Source: Pelagimonas sp.
GTDB taxonomy: Bacteria; Pseudomonadota; Alphaproteobacteria; Rhodobacterales; Rhodobacteraceae
DNA: 64,000 bases
Direction: 5' to 3'
NCBI GenBank assembly: GCA_025210455.1
Contig: JAOARQ010000034.1
Location: 1-64,000 of the forward strand
The notes below the pieces were generated by a model. The model worked only from the letters and a program-made list of their open reading frames with translations, was not told where the DNA came from and searched no databases. Numbering within the stretch: the stretch's first letter is position 1; the number at the start of each line of letters is the position of its first letter. Shown here in pieces: positions 18,369 to 26,419 of the stretch. The translations under genes were made by a program, and so were the position numbers.

Positions 18369-18697
18369 CTGATGAGACCTCCTGACTTAAGATCATTGCG
18401 GTTTGCCATCCGATCACTGCGCGGGGCGTGACCGTGGCTATTGAATTTCGCCACCTCGCGGTCGCGTTTGAGATTGGTTGCAATCCGGCTGATATTGCCG
18501 CGCACAAGCGCCCAGCAGATCAGCCCGCAAAAAACGGAGAGGACATAGAAGGCCCAGAGCAAAGGGCCTTCAAAATGTTGCGCGAGATTGGTGCCCGAGG
18601 GCCAACTGGACATCGTCAGCCAGCCCCAGAGATAGGCCCATAGGAACCGCCGATTGACGCGGAACACGGTGCCAAATGTTGGACGTGTGTATATCAA
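18365..18697 (-). CDS. Two-segment membrane protein, possible detached membrane domain of the coupling ATPase
   Basis: No named family. The 110 residues hold two hydrophobic helices (about 16-33 and 46-66, WAFYVLSVFCGLICWALV) and a basic cytosolic tail (LKRDREVAKFN...). This is the layout of the N-terminal membrane domain of VirD4 proteins, and the stop overlaps the start of the VirD4-like ATPase by 4 bases. Gene fission of a coupling protein is the simplest reading; it remains inference. Confidence 0.7.
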   Translation of the reverse strand: MIYTRPTFGTVFRVNRRFLWAYLWGWLTMSSWPSGTNLAQHFEGPLLWAFYVLSVFCGLICWALVRGNISRIATNLKRDREVAKFNSHGHAPRSDRMANRNDLKSGGLIR

Positions 18698-18712
18698 TTG
18701 CTGTTCCTCTTC

Positions 18713-19420
18713 TCAGAAGTTGAAGAAGCTGCCAGTGACACGCACATCGTCCGCGCCCGCTGCTGTCAGCCAGTCCCGCCAAATTGGGATCAGGCGTTCT
18801 TCAAGCCCTGCGGCGTTCTGATCCGCCCGCAATTGCCCAAGCCCGTGCATCTCGACCGTGCAGCCTTGAAGGAACGGATGGCTTGGCGCAGGCAGGCCAA
18901 CACGGCCATCGAGGAAACCTCTGCCTTGCACCTCATCCGACCATTCAATCCCGTCGGTGAAGAGCATGATGGTGCTACCACCAACCGCGCAGACGGGTTC
19001 CAATGACCGAAAAAAGGATAAGAGCGAGGTGCTGTTATCAGCTTGCAATTGGCCCGAAGACAGCAGGCCGGGAATGGCGCTGAGATAGCCGCCAAATTCC
19101 GGCCCCATCCGCCGGGGGCTGGTTGCCCGCCGATTGGTGAGCGTAACCCGCACATCAATGGCACGCTGCGCCAGACCGGCATCTCCTAATGAGACAAGCA
19201 TCAGATCATGTGGCAGGGTTTCCAGCCCCAGCACATAGCTACTCACATAGCGCCCAGCTTCATTTGCGGAATGCTGCTCGGTGCTGAATGTGCTGGAGCC
19301 GGAGATATCCACGCCGATAATGGTCCGCTCAGCTGCTTGGGCAATGGCAGGAAGCGCAAACACAGACATGCACAGTGCAGCGGCGGTAGACTTCAGGGTG
19401 TTCAGGTTGATGGCTTTCAT
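18713..19420 (-). CDS. Exported von Willebrand factor A-domain protein
   Basis: A 235-residue periplasmic or secreted protein. The signal peptide (about 1-28, ending AIAQA) is followed by a VWA domain with the metal site DISGS at residues 38-42, a mid-domain threonine region, and LFTDGIEW as the second metal motif. Such domains bind protein partners through a Mg ion. Two cysteines in the second half could form a disulphide. It overlaps the 4-helix membrane protein upstream by 4 bases. A VWA protein in a DNA-transfer operon is unusual; it may act as an adhesin or assembly factor at the cell surface. Confidence 0.85.
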   Translation of the reverse strand: MKAINLNTLKSTAAALCMSVFALPAIAQAAERTIIGVDISGSSTFSTEQHSANEAGRYVSSYVLGLETLPHDLMLVSLGDAGLAQRAIDVRVTLTNRRATSPRRMGPEFGGYLSAIPGLLSSGQLQADNSTSLLSFFRSLEPVCAVGGSTIMLFTDGIEWSDEVQGRGFLDGRVGLPAPSHPFLQGCTVEMHGLGQLRADQNAAGLEERLIPIWRDWLTAAGADDVRVTGSFFNF

Positions 19421-20424
19421 ATCTTGTCTCCTTGGTCTGGGTTGGCGTTCAGGACGCGTAGAATGTGATCCGTGCTGGTCGTGGCCATTTGCGTGGTCAT
19501 GTGTTGGAGGAATTCAGGCTCGCTGGTGAAACGGGCGGGCAAGGTTTCTGCGCTTTTGTCATTGGCGACATGGGCCAGCGGGCCGTTGACCAATAGCGGG
19601 TCGAACTTACGCCCTGCGGCGGCGAGTTTGGCTTGCGCAACCTCTTGGCAAAGCTGCCCGGCTTCCCGTGCAAAGCGTTGCTTGAGGTTTTTCGGCAGGG
19701 CGAGTTTTGCGGCCTTTTCTGCACAGAACAGGTGATGAAGCTCTTTGATATGCTCCTGAATCTCGTTGATCTTTGCGATTGCTGCTTTCCCAGCCAGAGG
19801 CGGTTTGATGATCGTTGCCCAGCCTTGCAAAACCCGTCCCAGACAGAAGCTCGCAAAATAGACCGAGATGATCATCCCGAAGCTGAGGCCCAGAAAGAGC
19901 ATGGTGTTTGGCACCGCGCCAAAGCCGCTATCGTCAGTCGCTACCGTTGCCCCACTGGGATCGAACAGGCTTTGCCCGCCCAACATGCCAGTTGGTCCGC
20001 TAGCAAAATCACTCATGGCATCCTGACCGGCCTGCCACGCGGAAAAACCAACCATGCTGGAAATGCCCAAGACAAAGAGCAGAATTCCAACGCTGGCCAA
20101 ACGGTTCATCCAAGTGCGGGTGAGCCAATCGCTGTCACGATGCTTTTGCACATGCGCCGCGCCGATCACGACAGGCACGAGCAAACCGAAAGCCGCGCCA
20201 GAGACAACATGGCCCAGAACCTCGACTTGCAGGAGCGAGAACATCATCGCCGCCATGCCGGTTTCCAATGCCAGTACCGCCCCGAACAAGATCAGGAAGA
20301 GCAGAGTTTCAGCGATGGCTGCGCGGCGGCGCGCAGCGTTTTGACGGAGATTACCTCTGGCTTGGGACAGCACGTTCGTGGCGTGCTGCAAATGTTGCGG
20401 GGTGAGGGAAGGAAAGACAGTCAT
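19417..20424 (-). CDS. Multi-pass membrane protein of unknown function in the coupling-protein operon
   Basis: Not recognised. The 335 residues hold about four membrane helices (roughly 40-62, 68-90, 108-130 and 170-195) with a soluble segment rich in Gly, Ser and Asp between the third and fourth, and a cytosolic helical C-terminal third (about 210-335) rich in Lys, Ala and Gln. It overlaps the VWA gene by 4 bases and shares one base with the gene before it (TAATG). The layout would suit a membrane scaffold; no channel motif is seen. Confidence 0.75.
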   Translation of the reverse strand: MTVFPSLTPQHLQHATNVLSQARGNLRQNAARRRAAIAETLLFLILFGAVLALETGMAAMMFSLLQVEVLGHVVSGAAFGLLVPVVIGAAHVQKHRDSDWLTRTWMNRLASVGILLFVLGISSMVGFSAWQAGQDAMSDFASGPTGMLGGQSLFDPSGATVATDDSGFGAVPNTMLFLGLSFGMIISVYFASFCLGRVLQGWATIIKPPLAGKAAIAKINEIQEHIKELHHLFCAEKAAKLALPKNLKQRFAREAGQLCQEVAQAKLAAAGRKFDPLLVNGPLAHVANDKSAETLPARFTSEPEFLQHMTTQMATTSTDHILRVLNANPDQGDKI

Positions 20425-20741
20425 TACGCAGCTTCCTCTTCCTCAGAAGACAAAACTCCATCGAGCAAATCCGGCGCGATGATCTGCAAATCCGCGATCC
20501 CGCCGATGATATCGGCGTAGAGTGCAGCCATATCAGCCTGCCGCGCACGAAAGGGTGCAGCCAAAACATCGCAGTAATGATCGAAAGCCACGCCAATGGC
20601 CTCATCGGACGGCGCAAGGCAGTTCTCTGCCATCGGCAGGGCAATCAAATCCTTCCAATTCGGAGGATTGCAAAGCATATCGTTTGCACCATCTTCGTCA
20701 TGTTCATCAGACAGAAGGGGGCGGTGTTTGAAGGGTGTCAT
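20424..20741 (-). CDS. Small acidic protein, first gene of the coupling-protein operon
   Basis: Unknown, 105 residues, strongly acidic with a Glu-run at the C-terminus (SSEEEEAA) and a helical core (about 45-95). The stop and the next start share one base. It is the first gene of the run down to 16127 and is divergent from the plus-strand gene at 20859, so the promoter probably lies in the 117 bases between them. Confidence 0.65.
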   Translation of the reverse strand: MTPFKHRPLLSDEHDEDGANDMLCNPPNWKDLIALPMAENCLAPSDEAIGVAFDHYCDVLAAPFRARQADMAALYADIIGGIADLQIIAPDLLDGVLSSEEEEAA

Positions 20742-20807
20742 GGTTGTGCTCCAGATACGGTTGCGTTCTGGAGGCAGTGTCTGAAATGGGGCGAATTAAA
20801 TTTACCG

Positions 20808-20825
20808 CCAAAAACTGCGTTTTGG
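20808..20825. promoter_or_regulatory. Inverted repeat in the divergent promoter region
   Basis: CCAAAA, 6 bases, TTTTGG: a perfect 6-base dyad 33 bases before the 20859 start and between two divergent operons. A candidate operator, possibly for the product of the 20859 gene. Confidence 0.4.
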
Positions 20826-20858
20826 TGAGTTTGAGAATTTGGAAATTAAGAGCGTGTA

Positions 20859-21707
20859 ATGATACCGATCTATGTGCCTGACTTTAAAAAGAAACTAAAC
20901 CTTGTGGCTCATCACACGGGCTACAAAAATATCGCTGCCATCAGTGCTGAAATGGGGGTCAAAGAGCCAACATTGAGGTCTTGGACGAAGGCGCATACCG
21001 GGCGGCGCGAAGGTATGGTGTCAAAGAAAGGACGTGAACCCGTCATCAGCTTCTTTTGCGCACAATTGCCCCATCTCTCCGAAAAATCCATCATTGCGTT
21101 GCTCGAAGGCCCCTATGATGACATGGCTGCGGCTTTCCTATCAGTGGGTCAGTCCAGCTTGTCAGAATTGATTGATGAGGAGGCTGTATTCGATGAAGCC
21201 GAAATAATCATCGGACATGAGGGGCGTTTTGAAGCCGGTTATAAAGGTTTTAGTCGAGATGGGTGGGCGAATTTTTTGGAGGAAACATCCGCGCGCGTAA
21301 TTCCATTTGACGATCCAAAACCCTCGCACCAAGTTCCAATGGGGACCTATTTTCGGTTCGAATTTCGGCAGGTTCACCGTGCAAAATACTTCTTGGCATT
21401 GCAACAGTCCTCACAGGGCTGGACCGTCATTGCAGGAAGCCCTGACAAGGAGGCGAAAATTGTCCGTGTACCAAGTGCCCGTGGAAAGGATATCACTGTT
21501 CTTTGTGAGGATCATGACTATGGTGACAGCCGCTTCACACTGATCCAGTCAACGCGGCCATTTCCCGATTTTATTCATATCAATCTAAAGGACGGTATCC
21601 CGCTAAGTCGGACCGAGATTGCTTTCCTAACCGAGTACCTTCAAGGGCTTTCAAAATCTGACCGGACGTTTCAAGCCGTTGACGTTCATTTTTGCCAAAT
21701 TCCTTAG
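20859..21707 (+). CDS. Hypothetical protein, possible DNA-binding regulator of the divergent operon
   Basis: No family recognised. The first 50 residues (HHTGYKNIAAISAEMGVKEPTLRSW) look like a helix-turn-helix, with a recognition helix at KEPTLRSWTKA; the remaining 230 residues form a mixed alpha/beta region of unknown fold, with MGTYFRFEFR near the middle. Length is 282 residues. It is divergent from the coupling-protein operon and has a dyad in front, the usual layout of a local repressor. A strong hairpin follows its stop. Confidence 0.75.
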   Translation: MIPIYVPDFKKKLNLVAHHTGYKNIAAISAEMGVKEPTLRSWTKAHTGRREGMVSKKGREPVISFFCAQLPHLSEKSIIALLEGPYDDMAAAFLSVGQSSLSELIDEEAVFDEAEIIIGHEGRFEAGYKGFSRDGWANFLEETSARVIPFDDPKPSHQVPMGTYFRFEFRQVHRAKYFLALQQSSQGWTVIAGSPDKEAKIVRVPSARGKDITVLCEDHDYGDSRFTLIQSTRPFPDFIHINLKDGIPLSRTEIAFLTEYLQGLSKSDRTFQAVDVHFCQIP

Positions 21708-21720
21708 TACGGGAAAAGCC

Positions 21721-21750
21721 GCCCTCTGCACGGCGCAAGAGGGCGGCCAC
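21721..21750 (+). terminator. Strong hairpin after the 20859 gene
   Basis: A perfect 10-base stem, GCCGCCCTCT and AGAGGGCGGC, with a 10-base loop, 13 bases after the stop at 21707. No long T-run follows, but it can terminate in either direction between convergent genes. Confidence 0.75.
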
Positions 21751-21827
21751 GGCTTGAACTCGATCTGGGTACCGAGAGCTACGGTGCTGTCCAGCCTTGT
21801 CGCAGAAAGCGCTTTCAAATGGAGGCT

Positions 21828-22187
21828 TTACCGTTGACCTGCTACCAGCTCATCGATCATTCGCTCCGCGTCCTTTTGCGAGTTGCTGGCTTCTGGTTTC
21901 CAGGAACCCAGAAGCCTACTAGAGCCTCTCTTGATATCGGCCGATTCATCTAGTTGCCGGAAAATTGTTTCTGCTGTTCCACAGCCCCCAACACATCCAC
22001 TGGGGCGCGTGATGCCGCGTACGCCGCCACGTCCGGGGAGCCATTCTAAAATGTTGATCAGGGCAAAAATTTCTGAAAATGACTTTCCCTTTTCATCTAC
22101 AGTTTCTCGATCTTCCGCATATGCAGGTTGAGAAGCTAGAGCGAAGGCGGTCAAAAGCACCGCTGAAATTTGAGTTTTACTTTGCAT
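21828..22187 (-). CDS. Small exported protein of unknown function
   Basis: Not recognised. A signal peptide (ISAVLLTAFALASQPAYA, cleavage after residue 24) precedes a 95-residue mature region with a Gly-rich patch and a CVGGC pair of cysteines that could form a disulphide or bind metal. The start overlaps the end of the lipoprotein gene upstream by 11 bases, so the two are probably expressed together. Confidence 0.7.
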   Translation of the reverse strand: MQSKTQISAVLLTAFALASQPAYAEDRETVDEKGKSFSEIFALINILEWLPGRGGVRGITRPSGCVGGCGTAETIFRQLDESADIKRGSSRLLGSWKPEASNSQKDAERMIDELVAGQR

Positions 22188-22578
22188 TGTATTCTCTTAC
22201 CGCCCGCTTGGCTGCTTTGTGCGCTTCGCGCTTTGCAATTTTGATGACTTCATTCGCCGTATTTTGCGGGCAGGTTGGATGTGTTCCGCAATTGGCGATT
22301 TTTTGGAGTTCCGCCGAATAAGCTTGTTCGTATGGCAGGCATACTTGCTCAACAACCTCTCTTTTGAAGCTGGCCGTATCATTGTTTTCTGCGGCTCTGG
22401 TTGAAATGTCGTAAGCGTAATTACGTGCCAAACATGCAGCGTACTCAAGGCGGGCATGCCATTCAGGAGTTTTCTCCTCCATCATCAACTGTTCAACTAT
22501 TGCCTCGTCAGAGGGGGTGTCTGTGCATGATGCTAGCGTTAATAGGGCCAGCATTCCTAAAGTTAGATTTCGTATCAT
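22177..22578 (-). CDS. Small lipoprotein of unknown function
   Basis: The 133-residue product has a lipoprotein signal with lipobox LASC near residue 18, then a helical mature part with four further cysteines (C-x6 and CGTHPTC spacing) and a basic C-terminal helix (KREAHKAAKRAVREYNAK). It resembles entry-exclusion or TrbK-like lipoproteins only in size and location, so I leave the function open. It overlaps the exported protein downstream by 11 bases. Confidence 0.7.
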   Translation of the reverse strand: MIRNLTLGMLALLTLASCTDTPSDEAIVEQLMMEEKTPEWHARLEYAACLARNYAYDISTRAAENNDTASFKREVVEQVCLPYEQAYSAELQKIANCGTHPTCPQNTANEVIKIAKREAHKAAKRAVREYNAK

Positions 22579-22659
22579 TGTAAATTTCTCATTAAAATCC
22601 AGTATGATATGCCATTCTTACGTGTGGATCAAGAGATGCCACATGCTAGTAACGAGCGC

Positions 22660-23937
22660 TTAAAACTTGATCTGGCCACCGCCCGCGACAGCGCCTTCCG
22701 AAGCTGAAATCGCGTTGATCTGCACGAACACGACAATCCGTTCGGTTGACGGTTCGCTAATCAATGCTTCGACCTGCCAGTGCTTGGGGCCGGATACATC
22801 GCTCAGGCTGGTCGCTTTGCGGCCCAATTCGGTTGACGACAAACCCCAGACGAGTTGCTCGCCTCTGAATGCATTCATCACAAAGACATTCAGGCGATCT
22901 GACGGACTGCCATAGGATTTATTGAGCGAGGAGACGATTTGTTGCTTGGTCACGCCAACGGCGCTTTGCATCAACACGAGTGATGTCATGGCTCCGTTTT
23001 TGTCGAACCTCGCTACACCACAGCTGTGCAGCTTATCGTCGATTGCGCGGCAATCAAAATCCTTACCAAACACACCTGCACTTCTGGGATCATAGTCTGT
23101 GTTACCAGTGGCTGCTAGTTTGCTGTCCGAGTTGTGAAGTTTGATTGACTCTGTGTTCGTTCCAAATTGAACGTACCCCTGCCACATCTCGCTGTCTTCA
23201 TTATATCCATTTTCGGCAAGCCACTTTAGAAACTCAGTTTCTTGCACGCCTAACTTTACGCCTTGAATTGCAACCTTTTCGTCATCAAGCGGACGTTCAT
23301 CTACGGGGTTGTTCGCACCAGCAATGGCGCGGAACTCTGAGGGGGCGAGTGAAGCTTCATAAACGAGTCGATTGCCTTGTTGTGCATAGGCTTTGACATC
23401 AACGATCTGCCCTCGAATGTGCTTTTCACGTGTTCCGGTTACGCCAAAAGGCCGAATGGAAATTTCAAACGTTAGCGCCCCGTACGGCGCAATGTTCCGC
23501 ATCTCACGGGCTTCTGAGACTGGCATGATCCAGTTGCGGAAATCGGCTGCATTTTCCATGGTTAGGCCATAATTCTGATAGTCAAACGGAAAATACACAC
23601 CGGGTTTGAAAATATCGAACTGATAACCACCAAGGTCGGCGTTATACTCTCCAAACTGAGAATTGGTACGCAGCACGATCATATCAATATCTGCGTTTCC
23701 TTCGTACAACGCCCGTTTTTGGGTGATCAGTTGTTTGAGAACGGCAGCTTTGTCAAACTCATCAGCGCTGCGATAGTCATGGTCGCTGCGTGCCTCTTTT
23801 TCGAAGTTGGGCGGATCACCCGCAAGGAAATGGTAAAGGGATACGACCTGCTCATCGGTCGGGTTTTCAATGGTTTCTGCTTCGAGGCTAAACGCATTTA
23901 GCGACAAGATGAACGCAGCTAACAGTTTCACGCGCAT
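22660..23937 (-). CDS. Exported protein of unknown function (possibly DUF4852-like)
   Basis: A 425-residue secreted protein. The start ATG at 23937 follows GGAG by 3 bases; an in-frame GTG at 23949 is less likely. A signal peptide (LLAAFILSLNAFSLEA) leads to a conserved opening PTDEQVVSLYHFLAGDPPNF, reminiscent of DUF4852 proteins, though I hold this loosely. No catalytic motif is visible; the C-terminal 100 residues contain a pattern (MNAFRGEQLVWGLSSTELG) that is repeated as a decayed copy at 24846-25008. LuxR-type regulator upstream on the same strand. Confidence 0.75.
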   Translation of the reverse strand: MRVKLLAAFILSLNAFSLEAETIENPTDEQVVSLYHFLAGDPPNFEKEARSDHDYRSADEFDKAAVLKQLITQKRALYEGNADIDMIVLRTNSQFGEYNADLGGYQFDIFKPGVYFPFDYQNYGLTMENAADFRNWIMPVSEAREMRNIAPYGALTFEISIRPFGVTGTREKHIRGQIVDVKAYAQQGNRLVYEASLAPSEFRAIAGANNPVDERPLDDEKVAIQGVKLGVQETEFLKWLAENGYNEDSEMWQGYVQFGTNTESIKLHNSDSKLAATGNTDYDPRSAGVFGKDFDCRAIDDKLHSCGVARFDKNGAMTSLVLMQSAVGVTKQQIVSSLNKSYGSPSDRLNVFVMNAFRGEQLVWGLSSTELGRKATSLSDVSGPKHWQVEALISEPSTERIVVFVQINAISASEGAVAGGGQIKF

Positions 23938-24012
23938 ATTTTGCTCCACTAATCATTTGGAGTTCAATCTATGCGACGCCAAAATGCGCTCCATATGTAT
24001 AAATCTACATAT

Positions 24013-24738
24013 TTACGGCGTGATCCAGCCGTTGCGGATCGCTAGTGCGAGAGCTTGCTCCTTCGTTTTAACACCTAGTTTGGCCCTGAGATTGACAAGA
24101 TACAATCTCACCGCAGAATCGCTGATATTGAGCTTGTCGGCGATCTGTGAAAGCCGATACCCGCCTGCAAGAAGGAGTAATATTTCCTGCTGACGCGGCG
24201 AGAGCGGAGAGGTCTGATCTTGCGGTTTGTATAAGATTCTCATCTGTGCGAATGCCGCAAAGGCGGCTACCGCGAGTGCCCCACCACTTTCGTCCATGCG
24301 TTTTAGAAACTGCGGCCCGGTGTCTTCGAACCCAATTCCAACGCCTGCACCGCAAAAGCTTCCATCTGTGTTTGGCATAGCGAAAGTGACAGAAGAGCGC
24401 TGACGAAAGTTTTCAAACCGCCCCATAACGGATGCATGCCCAGCTTTTGTTGGCACTTTAAACGTGTGTTCAAAGTCAACACCCCATATCAAGCGAGGGT
24501 TCCCAGCCCTTATCGCGTTTACCAGATGATTGTCTCCCAGCAACGCCAAACGTGCATCCTCTTGCGCATAGTCTTTGGGAACCGTTGAGACGCTCTGTTT
24601 ATCTGGGGCTGTTCCAAAGAAGGTATGAACAACGCTAGCGCCGATGCCTTGAGCAAATCGTATAAAAACTTCACCTGCCACATCGGTACTTGGTGACTTA
24701 CTAAGGTCGTTCATAAAATCAAATAATTGCGTGTTCAC
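24013..24738 (-). CDS. LuxR-family transcriptional regulator
   Basis: A 241-residue regulator. The C-terminal LuxR helix-turn-helix (about 178-241: LSPRQQEILLLLAGG, ISDSAVRLYLVNLRAKLGV) is clear. The N-terminal domain has the general size and alpha/beta pattern of an autoinducer-binding domain, with RSSVTFAMPNTDGSF where homologues have the ligand pocket, but the Trp-Tyr-Asp residues that contact acyl-homoserine lactones are not evident. No synthase gene is nearby, so it is a solo LuxR, possibly with another ligand. It lies 75 bases upstream of the exported-protein gene and may control it. Confidence 0.88.
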   Translation of the reverse strand: MNTQLFDFMNDLSKSPSTDVAGEVFIRFAQGIGASVVHTFFGTAPDKQSVSTVPKDYAQEDARLALLGDNHLVNAIRAGNPRLIWGVDFEHTFKVPTKAGHASVMGRFENFRQRSSVTFAMPNTDGSFCGAGVGIGFEDTGPQFLKRMDESGGALAVAAFAAFAQMRILYKPQDQTSPLSPRQQEILLLLAGGYRLSQIADKLNISDSAVRLYLVNLRAKLGVKTKEQALALAIRNGWITP

Positions 24739-24845
24739 TTTCTGCCCAATATATTGATAAATAGACGATATTTCAAATTATACATAGATGTATGTGAAAT
24801 TTAATTGGGCTGCAAGTACGCTCGCTTGTTTTCACGCATCCGTGC

Positions 24846-25008
24846 CTGAAATCGCGTTGATATGCGCGAACACAACAATTCGTTTATCAATGCTTCAAAC
24901 TGACTTCGCTTGGGATAGGACGCATCACGTAAGTTCATTGCTTTGCAACCCAATTCGGTCGACGACAGATCCCACATGAATTGTTCGTTCTTGAATGCGC
25001 TCATCGCC
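24846..25008 (-). pseudogene. Decayed duplicate of the C-terminal part of the exported protein
   Basis: The minus strand encodes MSAFKNEQFMWDLSSTELG and further residues that align with MNAFRGEQLVWGLSSTELG and the following 45 residues of the 22660-23937 gene. Nucleotide similarity is also evident (for example CTGAAATCGCGTTGAT shared at 22704 and 24846). There is no start, no signal peptide and the end drifts, so this is a gene fragment left by duplication or recombination around the luxR gene. Confidence 0.8.
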
Positions 25009-25375
25009 GCCCAGCTTGCCATCGGCCTTGGCCATCATGTGTAACATTTTCCTTCCAGAGCAGAATAAACTGTCTATCTTGTTTAACGGGGGCTTTGTAA
25101 CGCCTTGCCTGAAAGTCCCATTTTTCTATGTTCACTTTATACTCACATTCCGCCATCCACTCATCCGTACGAGCACTTCTAGGTGGATCGGCATAGGCAC
25201 ACGAGGCGGAAAGCAAATGCGTTCTTGTGGACCCTGTTGAGCCTACCCCTATAAGCTTAGTAAGCTCAGCATCGTTAGGTAAGGGAGGGCGATCATCACC
25301 GCAGGCACTCAAGCCAAGAATGATAATACTGCTCATGGCAAGAATCATGCTGCGCATCTTTCGATGACGAACCAT
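25001..25375 (-). CDS. Small lipoprotein of unknown function
   Basis: The product has a lipoprotein signal (SMILAMSSIIILGLSAC, lipobox LSAC) and a mature part of about 100 residues with two more cysteines and an aromatic C-terminal half (EKWDFQARRYKAP). Start codons at 25453, 25375 and 25357 are all in frame; I use 25375 because it gives a normal-length signal peptide, but no ribosome site is strong. Its end overlaps the decayed duplicate. Function unknown. Confidence 0.6.
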   Translation of the reverse strand: MVRHRKMRSMILAMSSIIILGLSACGDDRPPLPNDAELTKLIGVGSTGSTRTHLLSASCAYADPPRSARTDEWMAECEYKVNIEKWDFQARRYKAPVKQDRQFILLWKENVTHDGQGRWQAGRR

Positions 25376-25519
25376 AGCGCATGCATGAGAACCAATTTTT
25401 TTTTGAACTATTATCGACGTTAAATCGTTTGAAGTATCTGACATGAATAGCAAATCCTGAGCTGCAAAAGAATGTTGCTCAGAAACTGGGGCAAACGGGT
25501 TTAATTGAACCAGCTAGAG

Positions 25520-25540
25520 CAACTTTTTCCTAAAAGTTGG
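25520..25540 (+). repeat. Palindromic repeat copy A
   Basis: Arms CAACTTTT and AAAAGTTG around TCCT. The whole 21-base unit recurs as an exact reverse complement at 25639-25659. Confidence 0.85.
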
Positions 25541-25638
25541 GGTACGCCCGTAGGGCGCTGCCGGTGCGGCCAGTTCAGCCATCGACTCACCTTCCTTTTT
25601 CATATGCACCTTGACTATACGGCATTTTCCATAGTATT

Positions 25639-25659
25639 CCAACTTTTAGGAAAAAGTTG
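25639..25659 (-). repeat. Palindromic repeat copy B, inverted
   Basis: Exact reverse complement of copy A, about 100 bases further on. The pair therefore forms a large inverted repeat as well as two small palindromes. Confidence 0.85.
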
Positions 25660-25749
25660 GGTTTCATAAATTCACGTTTTCCTTTATATTTATCAGTGCG
25701 TTGGATGAAGTATCTGCCCAACCTCACAAAGGATGGCGAATTTTCGAAA

Positions 25750-25782
25750 CCAACTATCACGAATTTTTTCAATATTAGTTGG
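25750..25782. repeat. dif-like core site before the tyrosine recombinase
   Basis: Arms CCAACTATCACGAA and, on the other strand, CCAACTAATATTGAA flank a short T-rich centre. Two 14-15-base inverted arms round a small spacer is the plan of tyrosine recombinase core sites, and the gene starts 10 bases later. Confidence 0.5.
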
Positions 25783-25792
25783 GATTGAATCC

Positions 25793-26404
25793 TTGCCTGA
25801 AAGCACTGCCTTACCAAACGCTAATCACCCGAAGAAGGGATCGTCTATCAAGGTCGAGCCGATCCGCGATGTGAAGGCGATCAAGCGTATCAAGAAGCTC
25901 TATGCCGACAGCCCGCGCGATCTGTGTCTGTTCACCTTCGGGATTAACTCGGCATACCGCGCAGGGGAAATTCTCTCGATCAAGGTTGGGCAGGTCGCTC
26001 ACTTGCGGGCGGGTGATCGGTTGGAAATCAAGCAAACGAAATCGGGCAAGTATCGCGCTATCACCGTGAACCGTTCTGTTGTGAACGCATTGGACGGCTG
26101 GCTGCGCGTCCATCCTGACCCGAACCCAGACGCGCCTTTATTTCCGTCGCGCAAAAAAGGCAGGGCTTTGTCCGTGTCATCGGTCAACAACATGATCAAA
26201 CGGTGGTGTCGAGAAGTTGGTCTCAAAGGGAACTATGGCTCACATACCATGCGCAAAACTTGGGGCTACCATCAGCGCGTGCAACAAAACACGCCCATCC
26301 CCTTGCTCATGGAAGCCTTTGGCCACAGTAATCAGGCCCAAACCCTCGAATACCTCTGCATCCAAGAAGCCGAGATTCAGGATTTGTATGGGCTGGAGTT
26401 ATGA
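25793..26404 (+). CDS. Compact tyrosine recombinase
   Basis: A catalytic-domain-only recombinase of about 203 residues. The active-site set is visible: Arg in INSAYRAGEILSIKVG, Lys in KQTKSGKYRAIT, HTMRKTWGYH for the HxxR motif, GHSNQ for the second His/Trp position, and the nucleophile Tyr in TLEYLCIQ. It lacks the usual N-terminal core-binding domain, as do similar short recombinases common on Rhodobacterales mobile DNA. I favour the TTG at 25793 over the ATG at 25733, because homology to such proteins begins near LPNANHPKKG and the earlier codons run through the palindromic site. It may resolve or invert DNA at the nearby CAACT sites. Confidence 0.85.
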   Translation: MPESTALPNANHPKKGSSIKVEPIRDVKAIKRIKKLYADSPRDLCLFTFGINSAYRAGEILSIKVGQVAHLRAGDRLEIKQTKSGKYRAITVNRSVVNALDGWLRVHPDPNPDAPLFPSRKKGRALSVSSVNNMIKRWCREVGLKGNYGSHTMRKTWGYHQRVQQNTPIPLLMEAFGHSNQAQTLEYLCIQEAEIQDLYGLEL

Positions 26405-26419
26405 CTAGAGGGCTGTACT

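Larger units (their letters stand above)
25376..25792. other. Intergenic stretch carrying palindromes, no gene seen
   Basis: About 400 bases between the lipoprotein and the tyrosine recombinase. Possible frames on the minus strand lack start signals and plausible composition. What stands out is three related palindromes (listed separately) built on CAACT/AGTTG. Confidence 0.6.

Noticed and set aside
25587-25817. 76-codon minus-strand frame before the tyrosine recombinase
   Set aside because: It runs through the palindromes and the start of the recombinase and has no start signal.
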